Position numbers and translations under genes: made by a program | The notes under the pieces: generated by a model | The model's database searches: none | What the model saw: only the letters and a program-made list of their open reading frames with translations | Told to the model about the DNA's origin: nothing | DNA from: Aeoliella straminimaris | Lineage (GTDB): Bacteria > Planctomycetota > Planctomycetia > Pirellulales > Lacipirellulaceae | Assembly (NCBI RefSeq): GCF_024054565.1 | Contig: NZ_JAMXLR010000036.1 | Location: 584,616-648,615, forward strand | DNA length: 64,000 nucleotides | Reading direction: 5' to 3' | Shown here: piece after piece, positions 56,809 to 63,669 of the stretch | Layout of the letters: each line of letters begins with the position of its first letter | How positions within the stretch are numbered: the first letter of the stretch is position 1

Positions 56809-57881
56809 AGTAATCTGCTCTCGCCGTGAGTCGATCTGGCCTCGTCAGCTAGTTCCTCCTCCTCTTCCAACTCTTCCTCGGCTTCATGCAGTGCTGCTTC
56901 CACGTTCTTGCGTTGCAGCAGGAAGTAGCCGATCGCCAGAGTCCCCACCGACAGCATGACGAGCCTCTGTCCGAATGCCACAAAGGTGCCGACGTCGCCA
57001 CTGGCACCAACGGCGGTGTAAAGCGCGTTGAGAGCTGCTTCGGTGGTACCTAGGCCTCCTGGTGTGAGTGGCAAAACACCAGCCGTCTCGGCCAACGGCA
57101 CAATACAGAAGTGCACGGCAAGCGAGGGATGCTCGACCGGTAGGGCTTGCGCGACATAGTAGAACGACAACACCAGCAGCAGGTGAACCACCACACTGAG
57201 TGCCAGGGCTGGAAACAGGAATTGGGATTTCCTAGTGATGAGGTGGCAGGCACTGAACAAGCGGGAGACAAAGTGACCAGCGACCGGCACCTTGGCGAGC
57301 GTGCGGGCAATGGTTTCGCCTGTTGGTCCTGGCAGCATGAGTAGTCCCAAACCAATGAATAGCCCCGCTGTGAACGCCAGGACAAAGTAACTCAATGTCT
57401 GGATGGCGGAGGTCGCGTGGCTGCCCCACGGCAAGCCGGTGATCAGCAATGCACTGCTGGTGACGATCAGCAGTCCGGCCAGACCCATGACACGGTCGGC
57501 CACCACCGTGGCGACGGCCTCGCTCTTGCGATTCGAGTGCTCGCGGGCCAAGGCCACGACCTTGAACAGATCTCCCCCTACTCCGCCAGGAGCAACAAAA
57601 TTCAGTGCGAAGCCGAGCGATCCCAGTCGAAATGCGTCCCCCAGGGTAAACGGCAAGTCGACCGCCCGCACCAACAGATACCATCGCACAAATCCGCACA
57701 GCACGGCCGCCGCAACGCAGCCCAACGAAACGGTCAGTAACCGCCAATTTTTGGGTTCGTGCAGAATCTCTTCAAACTTCTCGCCGCTTTTCGCCTGATA
57801 GAACAGGTACGCCACGATGGCCAGTCCCAGGAGCAGCTTGAGGGCGGACTTCAGGTGTCGAGCTGACGAGGCCTTGGACAT
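56805..57881 (-). CDS. flippase-like (lysylphosphatidylglycerol synthase TM region/UPF0104) membrane protein
   Basis: 358 residues from ATG 57881. About eight membrane helices. The family hallmarks are GFALNFVAPGGVGGDLFKVVAL (about 98-118), VADRVMGLAGLLIV, and PLTPGGLGTTEAALNALY (about 271-288). These proteins resemble the membrane part of MprF and are thought to move lipids or glycolipids across the membrane. The C-terminal tail is Glu-rich. Substrate unknown. The upstream region holds the tRNA-Ala gene on the other strand. Confidence 0.85.
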   Translation of the reverse strand: MSKASSARHLKSALKLLLGLAIVAYLFYQAKSGEKFEEILHEPKNWRLLTVSLGCVAAAVLCGFVRWYLLVRAVDLPFTLGDAFRLGSLGFALNFVAPGGVGGDLFKVVALAREHSNRKSEAVATVVADRVMGLAGLLIVTSSALLITGLPWGSHATSAIQTLSYFVLAFTAGLFIGLGLLMLPGPTGETIARTLAKVPVAGHFVSRLFSACHLITRKSQFLFPALALSVVVHLLLVLSFYYVAQALPVEHPSLAVHFCIVPLAETAGVLPLTPGGLGTTEAALNALYTAVGASGDVGTFVAFGQRLVMLSVGTLAIGYFLLQRKNVEAALHEAEEELEEEEELADEARSTHGESRLL

Positions 57882-57941
57882 TCGAGCGAAAAAGGCTAAT
57901 AATAGGGAAATACGGGGCCTATCGGGGGCCCGTAGCGGGCG

Positions 57942-57969
57942 TTGACAATCTCGGGCGATCACGTAAACA
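57942..57969 (+). promoter_or_regulatory. candidate promoter of tRNA-Ala
   Basis: A perfect TTGACA (57942-57947) with a weaker TAAACA (57964-57969) 16 bases on, about 70 bases before the tRNA. Confidence 0.4.
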
Positions 57970-58037
57970 TACTGTACTTGGGTTGGCGACCGAAGAGGTC
58001 ATCAACACCACTCCCAAATACCGGGACCGAATAATCC

Positions 58038-58110
58038 GGGGGATTAGCTCAGTTGGGAGAGCGTTTGGCTGGCAGCCAAAAGGTCAGCGGTTCGAGCCCG
58101 CTATCCTCCA
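58038..58110 (+). tRNA. tRNA-Ala(GGC)
   Basis: 73 bases fold into a standard cloverleaf. The acceptor GGGGGAT pairs with ATCCTCC, the D arm has GCTC/GAGC, the anticodon arm is TTTGG-CTGGCAG-CCAAA with anticodon GGC, and the T arm is AGCGG-TTCGAGC-CCGCT. The discriminator is A and CCA is not encoded. A tyrosine integrase starts 110 bases downstream, so the 3' end is probably the attachment site. Confidence 0.97.
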
Positions 58111-58189
58111 CTTACTGTAAACTCTTAGGCGTAAGCGTTTTAGCTTAACCGGCACTCTTAGCCGTGCTGCCTGCAAGCAACCGAAAGCC

Positions 58190-58205
58190 GGGGTAATCGT
58201 ACCCC
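58190..58205. promoter_or_regulatory. dyad site 1 upstream of the integrase
   Basis: GGGGTAATCGTACCCC is a palindromic site (GGGGTA/TACCCC) ending 15 bases before the integrase ATG. A near-identical copy lies at 58405-58420. Likely an operator or recombination-protein site. Confidence 0.55.
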
Positions 58206-58220
58206 AGAAAGGTTGGCAGC

Positions 58221-59381
58221 ATGGCACGCCCTCCAAAAGTCCCGTCCTATTCGCTCCATAAGCCCAGTGGTCGGGCCGTGGTGAAGGTCAAAGGACGGTC
58301 CATCTATCTCGGCAAGTACGGTTCCGACGAAAGCCGGGACGCCTACGCCCGCATCGTGGCAGACCTGTTAGCGGGTCGCCCCATCGAGAAGCCGGACACA
58401 AACCGGGGTAATCCTACCCCGAAACCCTCTCTCACCATCGGTGAGTTGGTCGCCCGTTTCCAGCGTCACGCCGACGGCTACTACCGCAAAGGTGGGAAGC
58501 CGACCACCGAGCCCGCCGCTATTCGGTGTGCTCTCAAATTCCTGACTGACCACCACGTCGGTCTGCCTGCTGCGGACTTCTCCCTGGGCGACTTGAAGGT
58601 CATACGGCAGGCGATGGTTGACGCCGGCCACACTCGTGGCACCATCAATAAGAACATCCGTCGGGTTCGGCTGGCGTTCACCTGGGCGGCAACTGAAGAA
58701 CTTCTGCCCCCATCTGTCCCCCAGAATCTAGCACTTCTCCCCGGTCTGAAAGCCGGTCGCACCGTGGCGAAGGAAACCGAGCCCGTCAAACCGGTGGACA
58801 TCACGGTCGTGGACAAGACTTTGCCCCACATGCCCGACATCGTGGCCGATATGGTCCGCCTGCAACTACTGACTGGATGTCGCCCTGATGAGGTCTGTAG
58901 CATCCGCCCCCAGGACATCGACCGCACTGGTGAAGTGTGGGAGTATCACGTCGATGGTCACAAGACAGAGCACCACGGCAAGCGTCGTACCGTGTTTATC
59001 GGTCCCGAGGGGCAGAAGATTTTGACGCCCTATCTGCTTCGACCGTCGGATGAGTTCTGCTTCCGTCCCAAGCGGCACATCGCCGTCCCAAAAAAGCAGA
59101 AGCGGTATCGTGTCGACTCCTACCGCCAAGCTATCCAACGTGCTTGTGCCCGTGCGTTTCCCGCTCCGAAGGGCACCGAAGGTAAAGCACTCGATGAGTG
59201 GAACCGTCGGCACCGTTGGGCACCCAATCAGGTGCGACACACTGCGGCAACGTCGATTCGCCAGCGTTTTGGGCTCGAAGCCGCCCAGGTAATCTTGGGG
59301 CACAGCAAGGCGGACGTGACCCAGGTTTACGCCGAGCGCGACATCACCAAAGGACGTGAGGTTGCCGCACTAATCGGGTAA
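58221..59381 (+). CDS. int: tyrosine recombinase/integrase
   Basis: 386 residues from ATG 58221 with an AAAGG ribosome site. An N-terminal DNA-binding stretch and SAM-like core-binding domain (about 70-165) precede the catalytic domain. Catalytic residues: Arg221 (LLTGCRPDEV), Arg339 and His340 in PNQVRHTAAT, His361 and the nucleophile Tyr370 in GHSKADVTQVYAERD. The usual first histidine of HxxR is replaced by Asn337. It catalyses site-specific integration, most likely at the adjacent tRNA-Ala. Residues 62-66 are encoded by the second dyad site. Confidence 0.95.
   Translation: MARPPKVPSYSLHKPSGRAVVKVKGRSIYLGKYGSDESRDAYARIVADLLAGRPIEKPDTNRGNPTPKPSLTIGELVARFQRHADGYYRKGGKPTTEPAAIRCALKFLTDHHVGLPAADFSLGDLKVIRQAMVDAGHTRGTINKNIRRVRLAFTWAATEELLPPSVPQNLALLPGLKAGRTVAKETEPVKPVDITVVDKTLPHMPDIVADMVRLQLLTGCRPDEVCSIRPQDIDRTGEVWEYHVDGHKTEHHGKRRTVFIGPEGQKILTPYLLRPSDEFCFRPKRHIAVPKKQKRYRVDSYRQAIQRACARAFPAPKGTEGKALDEWNRRHRWAPNQVRHTAATSIRQRFGLEAAQVILGHSKADVTQVYAERDITKGREVAALIG
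58405..58420. promoter_or_regulatory. dyad site 2 inside the integrase gene
   Basis: GGGGTAATCCTACCCC differs from site 1 at one base. Starts of the two sites are 215 bases apart. Confidence 0.5.
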
Positions 59382-59395
59382 AATCAACATCATCA

Positions 59396-59498
59396 CGCCG
59401 GGTTGCGGAGTAATTAACCGCACAGACCGGCGGTTCATCGTGGCTTGCACTTTCGCCACGGTAGCCGTCGGTCGCCCGGCTCCAAAATGAAAGTGCAA
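59396..59498 (+). promoter_or_regulatory. leader hairpins before the HTH gene
   Basis: CGCCGG/CCGGCG (59396-59401 with 59427-59432) and a perfect 10-base pair TTGCACTTTC (59445-59454) with GAAAGTGCAA (59489-59498). The last arm ends four bases before ATG 59503, so it would cover the ribosome-binding region. Confidence 0.5.
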
Positions 59499-59502
59499 TT
59501 AG

Positions 59503-59991
59503 ATGGCATACGTTCGCCCTGGATTCGAACAGTTCGAAGAAGACATTGAGAGCTGGTGGTTTGACGTTACGAACTACGCCAACATGGATGGCGACCATCT
59601 TCTCGATAAGGACTTCTGCAAGCGGTCGACTCGGATTTACGAGTTCGTTCGGGACAAGACCAACCGGGAGCCCTCCCAACTAGCCCACATTGGGCGGCTG
59701 GTGGGGCTGCACTCAGGCTTGAAGCGGTCGATGGACCACGATGTCACGATCGTTCAAATCACTCAGGCGATTGACGGCGTTATCTGGCTGGTAGATGACC
59801 TGCGGAGAATGTGTCTCACCAGCGAGAAGCCGGGGAGACGAAAGAAACCTGAAACCGTGCAAGCCGAGCGTATGCTTCTGAAAGACCCGAACATCGACAA
59901 CAACACGGTGGTGGAGCGGACCGGCCTGTCCGCTGGCACTGTCCGAAACATCCGCAGCCGGTTGAATTTGTCACAGAAGCCCAAGAGCTAG
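59503..59991 (+). CDS. island protein with C-terminal helix-turn-helix
   Basis: 162 residues from ATG 59503, without a clear ribosome site. The N-terminal 110 residues are helical and not recognised. The C-terminal part (LLKDPNIDNNTVVERTGLSAGTVRNIRSRL, about 122-155) reads as a helix-turn-helix, followed by a short basic end. It could be a regulator of the island's downstream genes. The leader upstream can form a hairpin over its start. No homologue recognised by eye. Confidence 0.65.
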   Translation: MAYVRPGFEQFEEDIESWWFDVTNYANMDGDHLLDKDFCKRSTRIYEFVRDKTNREPSQLAHIGRLVGLHSGLKRSMDHDVTIVQITQAIDGVIWLVDDLRRMCLTSEKPGRRKKPETVQAERMLLKDPNIDNNTVVERTGLSAGTVRNIRSRLNLSQKPKS

Positions 59992-60100
59992 TTTTGTGAC
60001 AGCGTTCGTTAGCGTTCAAAAACTTCTGCAATACAAGGCTTGTCGAGCAGTAGTCAGAATTAGCTAGGCTTAAATCGCTGCTGTGACATTACCCGAATAA

Positions 60101-60144
60101 CCTCACTTGAGTTGGTTTTTCTTCCACTCAACGTGAGGTTTTTT
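60101..60144 (+). terminator. terminator-like hairpin that also holds the next gene's ribosome site
   Basis: CCTCACTTGAGT pairs (one bulge) with ACTCAACGTGAGG, followed by six T residues directly before ATG 60146. The only Shine-Dalgarno candidate (GAGG, 60135-60138) is inside the 3' arm, so a folded hairpin would end transcription and hide the ribosome site. Confidence 0.65.
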
Positions 60145-60145
60145 C

Positions 60146-60391
60146 ATGCCTGCTACGCTTTCCCTGCCTGACTTGGACCTGACCAGCGACGAGCCTCTTG
60201 AGCCCGTCGCCGACATCGCCGAACGCGAAACAGGCGTCCGCCCCCATCCGACCACCATCGTCCGCTGGTGCGCTGGTCGTGGTGCGGCCGGAATCAAGTT
60301 ACCCTCTATCGTCGCCACACGACGCCGGATGACAAAGCGGTCCGTCTATCGTGCTTGGCTCCAAGCCGTCAACGACGCCCGGAATTCTTGA
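60146..60391 (+). CDS. DUF1580-like small protein
   Basis: 81 residues. The core (VADIAERETGVRPHPTTIVRWCAGRGAAGIKLPSIVATRRRMTK) resembles the DUF1580 domain, a helix-turn-helix-like family I associate with planctomycetes. ATG follows a leader hairpin containing its ribosome site. It may act as an excisionase or transcription switch, based on small size, HTH-like pattern and place between integrase and replication genes. This is inference. Confidence 0.72.
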   Translation: MPATLSLPDLDLTSDEPLEPVADIAERETGVRPHPTTIVRWCAGRGAAGIKLPSIVATRRRMTKRSVYRAWLQAVNDARNS

Positions 60392-60396
60392 TTCAC

Positions 60397-60437
60397 AAAA
60401 AAAGCCCTGGCACGCGCTGCGACCTGCGCACCAGGGC
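60397..60437 (-). terminator. stem-loop with A-tract, terminator on the minus strand
   Basis: GCCCTGG (60404-60410) pairs with CCAGGGC (60431-60437), preceded by seven A. Read on the minus strand it is a hairpin plus T7. It may block antisense transcripts or act as mRNA structure on the plus strand. Confidence 0.5.
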
Positions 60438-60452
60438 AAAGGAGAATCTGCT

Positions 60453-60806
60453 ATGCGTAAGGATACACCATCACGGCCTACACGGCAAAAGGTTCTCGTT
60501 CTCGTTCACCACAACGACCGTGGCCCATGGCTCGAAGTTTTCGGACCTGACGACATCGACGTCCGCATCCAGGCGACGCCGACCACCTGGACCGCCCAGG
60601 GCGAGCAAGTGGCCGAAGACCTGACCCGGGAGCGGTTGCCGTGGTGCTACCGGGATCTCATGGACACCAAGCCCCGCACATCCGCTGTGGTGCGTGAGGT
60701 TCGCCCGAGCGACGTTGTGAGCCGTTACCACGCCCTGCAACTGCTGCGGGGACTAGATGCGGTAGAGAAGCATTTGACGCAAGGGAGGGCGCGCCGTGCA
60801 AGCTGA
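60453..60806 (+). CDS. small island protein of unknown function
   Basis: 117 residues from ATG 60453, with GGAG nine bases upstream. The frame is open from 60351 but lacks support there. It is an alpha/beta chain (KVLVLVHHNDRGPWLEVFGPDDIDVRI) with a basic C terminus. Its last 11 bases overlap the helicase start, which suggests coupled translation. It may assist replication. Not recognised. Confidence 0.6.
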   Translation: MRKDTPSRPTRQKVLVLVHHNDRGPWLEVFGPDDIDVRIQATPTTWTAQGEQVAEDLTRERLPWCYRDLMDTKPRTSAVVREVRPSDVVSRYHALQLLRGLDAVEKHLTQGRARRAS

Positions 60807-62169
60807 GTCTCGATTGAATGGAGCGACTCGCACGCTCATCAATGAAGCTGAACGTGAAACGGACTTGGGAAACGCTCGCCGATTGGTGAATCGATTCGGA
60901 ATGCACTTCCGATACGTCGGCACCTGGAATAAGTGGCTGGTGTGGGAGGGTGGCCGCTGGCGTCGCGATGACACCGCTGCGGTTCACAGGCTCGCCCAAT
61001 CGACGGTGCGAGCAATCTTCGACGAAGCTCGCGACGAACCAGACGACGCTCGACGCAACAGCCTGGCGAAGTGGGCGTTGTCCAGCCAGAGCAACGGCCG
61101 TCTCGAGTCAATGATAAAGATTGCTGCTACGCAGCCAGAGATTGCAATTCACCACGACGAACTGAACCGGCATCCTCACTTGCTCAACTGCCAAAACGGT
61201 GTGGTGGACCTACGGACCGGCGACTTACTGCCGCACGATCCCCATCATCTGCTGACACAGACCACCGGACTCGACTACCCGACCGAGAGTGTATCGCCTG
61301 AGCTATGGCTGGAAACCCTGGGCACCATCTTTGCCGGCGATACCTCGATGGTGCAGTTTGTCCAACGACTGTTTGGCCTGGGTGTGCTTGGTGAGGTGGT
61401 TGAGCATCTACTGGCCATCTTCCACGGTGCGGGCGCAAACGGCAAATCACTGGTAGTCGAAACCGCGATGGGGGCAATGGGTGACTATGCCGTTAAAGCA
61501 CCACGCGACTTCTGCATCGCCAGCAAGCATGAGCAGCACCCGACAGCCATCGCCGACTTGTACAGCAGGCGGTTGGTGGTGATCACCGAGACTGGCGACG
61601 GTCAGCGACTCGATGAGGCCTTAATCAAAGAACTGACTGGAGGCGATACGCTGCGGGCTCGCCGAATGCGCGAAGACTACTGGCAGTTTACTCCGAGCCA
61701 CCTGGCGCTGATGGTGACGAACCATCAACCGATGGTGAAGGGCACCGACAACGGAATCTGGCGACGTCTCAAGATGGTTCCTTTTGATGTCGTCATTCCA
61801 CCCGAGAAGCAAGACCCCGAGCTGCCACGCAAGCTCAAAGCCGAGTGGCCAAAAATCCTGCGATGGATGGTTGACGGGTACTTGGACTATCAGCGGCGAG
61901 GCTTGGACCCGCCTGCAGCCGTTCAGGAGGCCACAAACGCCTACCGTTCCGAGATGGATAGCTTTGGTGTGTTCATCAACGAATGCTGCACGCTCGGCCA
62001 AGGATTGCTCGCCAAGGGACTCTACAAGAGCTACTCAAACTGGTGTGACCAGCGGGGCGAAAAACCGGTTGCTGGCAAGACCTTCGCCAAGCGGATGGAC
62101 ACCACACCCGGGATTAGTTCGTACCGCTCGAATGGCACCGTCTACGAGGGGATTGGCCTAAATGACTGA
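60796..62169 (+). CDS. SF3 helicase, P4/D5-like replication protein lacking a primase domain
   Basis: 457 residues from GTG 60796, with GGGAGGG six to seven bases upstream. The D5_N-like N-terminal region (about 20-200) precedes the SF3 ATPase: Walker A GAGANGKS (211-218), Walker B RRLVVITETG, motif C LALMVTNHQP and the arginine finger GIWRRLKMVPF. The C-terminal part is a winged-helix-like tail (GLLAKGLYKSYSNWCDQRGEKPVAGKTFAKRM). There is no archaeo-eukaryotic primase or Toprim module, so priming may rely on host DnaG. It would unwind DNA at the island's origin. Confidence 0.87.
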   Translation: MQAESRLNGATRTLINEAERETDLGNARRLVNRFGMHFRYVGTWNKWLVWEGGRWRRDDTAAVHRLAQSTVRAIFDEARDEPDDARRNSLAKWALSSQSNGRLESMIKIAATQPEIAIHHDELNRHPHLLNCQNGVVDLRTGDLLPHDPHHLLTQTTGLDYPTESVSPELWLETLGTIFAGDTSMVQFVQRLFGLGVLGEVVEHLLAIFHGAGANGKSLVVETAMGAMGDYAVKAPRDFCIASKHEQHPTAIADLYSRRLVVITETGDGQRLDEALIKELTGGDTLRARRMREDYWQFTPSHLALMVTNHQPMVKGTDNGIWRRLKMVPFDVVIPPEKQDPELPRKLKAEWPKILRWMVDGYLDYQRRGLDPPAAVQEATNAYRSEMDSFGVFINECCTLGQGLLAKGLYKSYSNWCDQRGEKPVAGKTFAKRMDTTPGISSYRSNGTVYEGIGLND

Positions 62170-62538
62170 TTCAAAAAGTACCGTAAATCATAGGACTTGG
62201 ACAGAACGGACAGCAGACCCGGTTACTTCTAGGGAAATTACTTTCGCGGAGTTATACGGAACTGGTGTCCGTGGTGTCCAAACCAACCCTTTCAAGGAAC
62301 GATTCAGGGCAAGGCTTCGCTGATTGGGTGGACTCTACCGAGCACCCAGCCTAACCGACGCCTGCGAGCGAACCATCGCCCGAGAGGAACCTGGCGTCGC
62401 CCTGGCACGTGACGCACGGCTGCTGGGGGGGAGGTATTTTTCGGGAAGTGCAAGGCTCCCGACCGAACACAAAGCCGCCCGTGTTTTTTGGGGACAAATC
62501 ACAAACGGATGTTTTTCATTAAATGTTGAGGACCAAAC
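62170..62538. other. non-coding segment with paired repeats, candidate origin
   Basis: 369 bases between helicase and small terminase without a credible gene. The 82-residue frame at 62324-62572 overlaps terS and lacks a ribosome site. It holds the GGACA repeats. The rest contains GC hairpin-like stretches but nothing else clear. Confidence 0.55.
62199..62279. repeat. inverted pair of GGACA double repeats
   Basis: GGACAGAACGGACA (62199-62212) on the plus strand and GGACACCACGGACA on the minus strand (62266-62279). In both, two GGACA are nine bases apart. The spacing between the pairs is 53 bases. Iteron-like site for a replication or regulatory protein. Confidence 0.6.
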
Positions 62539-62871
62539 ATGGACGACCAATTCGACCCACCTGCCCACCTGACGGCCCGCACGCAAGCCCTGTGGCGTTC
62601 CGTCGTGCCCAAGCGTGCAAAGACACCCGAGCGGCTGGCGATGCTTCAGACGTCGCTAGAAGCCCTGGACCGAGCCGACGGCGCACGTGCCGAAGTCGAG
62701 CGCACCGGCATGACGACCACCACGAAGACGACGGGCGCGGTTCACCTACACCCGCTGTTGAAGGTGGAGCGCGAATCTCGCCAACTATTCAGCAAACTTT
62801 GGAAAGACCTTGGCTTACATACATCGCCGGAAGACCCGAAGTGGAACGTGCTGGAAAGGGACTGGCGATGA
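62539..62871 (+). CDS. P27-family phage terminase small subunit
   Basis: 110 residues from ATG 62539, with GAGG seven bases upstream. The helical domain (LTARTQALWRSVVPKRAKTPERLAMLQTSLEALDRADGARAEVERTG followed by HPLLKVERESRQLFSKLWKDLGL) matches the P27 small terminase family, which recognises phage DNA for packaging. Its stop overlaps the next gene by four bases (ATGA). The large subunit is not in the window. Confidence 0.8.
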   Translation: MDDQFDPPAHLTARTQALWRSVVPKRAKTPERLAMLQTSLEALDRADGARAEVERTGMTTTTKTTGAVHLHPLLKVERESRQLFSKLWKDLGLHTSPEDPKWNVLERDWR

Positions 62872-63155
62872 GTAGGCATCGCCAATGTACCCGCTGTCTT
62901 GCTGGAAGCATGAACGCAACGCACTCCCGAACCGTCGGCCGGTACATCGAACGACGCTGCCAGTGTGACCGCTGCGGGTACGTCGATAAGGCCATTGTTC
63001 AACCCGAAACCATCGTTCAAGTAAAAACTGTGCGGTGCCACACAACAGCACCGAAGAACCCCGAACCTAACCGGATAGAATTGGAGCATGGAAACGATGA
63101 ACAACATTCAAGCGAAGTTCTACCTGCCGAAGCTGAGCGACAGCGAGCTAGCTAA
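62868..63155 (+). CDS. small zinc-ribbon protein
   Basis: 95 residues from ATG 62868, which overlaps the terminase stop (ATGA), so translation is coupled. Residues 1-45 hold CTRC and CQCDRCG, four or five cysteines around a basic sequence (MNATHSRTVGRYIERR), resembling phage Com-type or ribbon regulators. The C-terminal half is hydrophilic and unstructured-looking. Its last 59 bases overlap the next gene. Confidence 0.65.
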   Translation: MSRHRQCTRCLAGSMNATHSRTVGRYIERRCQCDRCGYVDKAIVQPETIVQVKTVRCHTTAPKNPEPNRIELEHGNDEQHSSEVLPAEAERQRAS

Positions 63156-63468
63156 CCTGCTGGACGATTGCCGCCACTTCGATGCGAACTGCCCGACGTT
63201 TTCACGTTGGCTTACCCGTGAACTACGGAGCCGACAGGCTGCCCGAGGCATGGGCATCGAGGATGAGCCGTTGCAGGTGCCTTTCTACGATTGGAGCAAC
63301 GCCGAGCTGGCGGAAACGCTGGTATCGCTGGATGCCTTGTCGAAGACGGCCGACCGCTATCGCTCTGGCGAGTTGTTCGACGAGCTGCAAACCGTTCTGG
63401 TGGCCATCGTGGCGAGCCGGTTGAACCGCACAAGCAACCCCGTAGGGAGCGTCAACTATGCAGGCTAA
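63097..63468 (+). CDS. small island protein of unknown function
   Basis: 123 residues from ATG 63097. An ATG at 63088 adds three residues. The GGAG at about ten bases favours 63097. Two helical motifs (KLSDSELANLLDDCRHF and WSNAELAETLVSLDALSKTADRY) look like internally repeated helices. The end overlaps the next gene by 11 bases. Not recognised. Confidence 0.6.
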   Translation: MNNIQAKFYLPKLSDSELANLLDDCRHFDANCPTFSRWLTRELRSRQAARGMGIEDEPLQVPFYDWSNAELAETLVSLDALSKTADRYRSGELFDELQTVLVAIVASRLNRTSNPVGSVNYAG

Positions 63469-63658
63469 AAACCGTCGGCTGTGGACCAAGAAACAATTGG
63501 CCGCCGAGATTCAGATTACCGAGCGAGCCATCGAGCTGATGGTGAAGCGTGGGGAACTACCCGAACCTGATTGCCGCATCGGCCGCCGCCTAGTGCGTTG
63601 GACCGACAAGGCTGTCCAGGACTTCATTAACGCGGGTGGAACCCGCATCGAGCAATAG
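63458..63658 (+). CDS. AlpA/excisionase-like helix-turn-helix protein
   Basis: 66 residues from ATG 63458, with GGGAG nine bases upstream. WTKKQLAAEIQITERAIELMVKRGELPEPDCRIGRRLVRWTDKAVQDFI is the MerR-like/AlpA winged helix-turn-helix used by excisionases and regulators of phages and satellites. Its place between terminase and capsid genes is unusual for a Xis, so it may instead regulate late genes. Confidence 0.8.
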   Translation: MQAKNRRLWTKKQLAAEIQITERAIELMVKRGELPEPDCRIGRRLVRWTDKAVQDFINAGGTRIEQ

Positions 63659-63669
63659 GAGCACAAAAG

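Noticed and set aside
62324..62572. 82-residue frame before terS
   Set aside because: Overlaps the well-supported small terminase start, has no ribosome site and low coding character.
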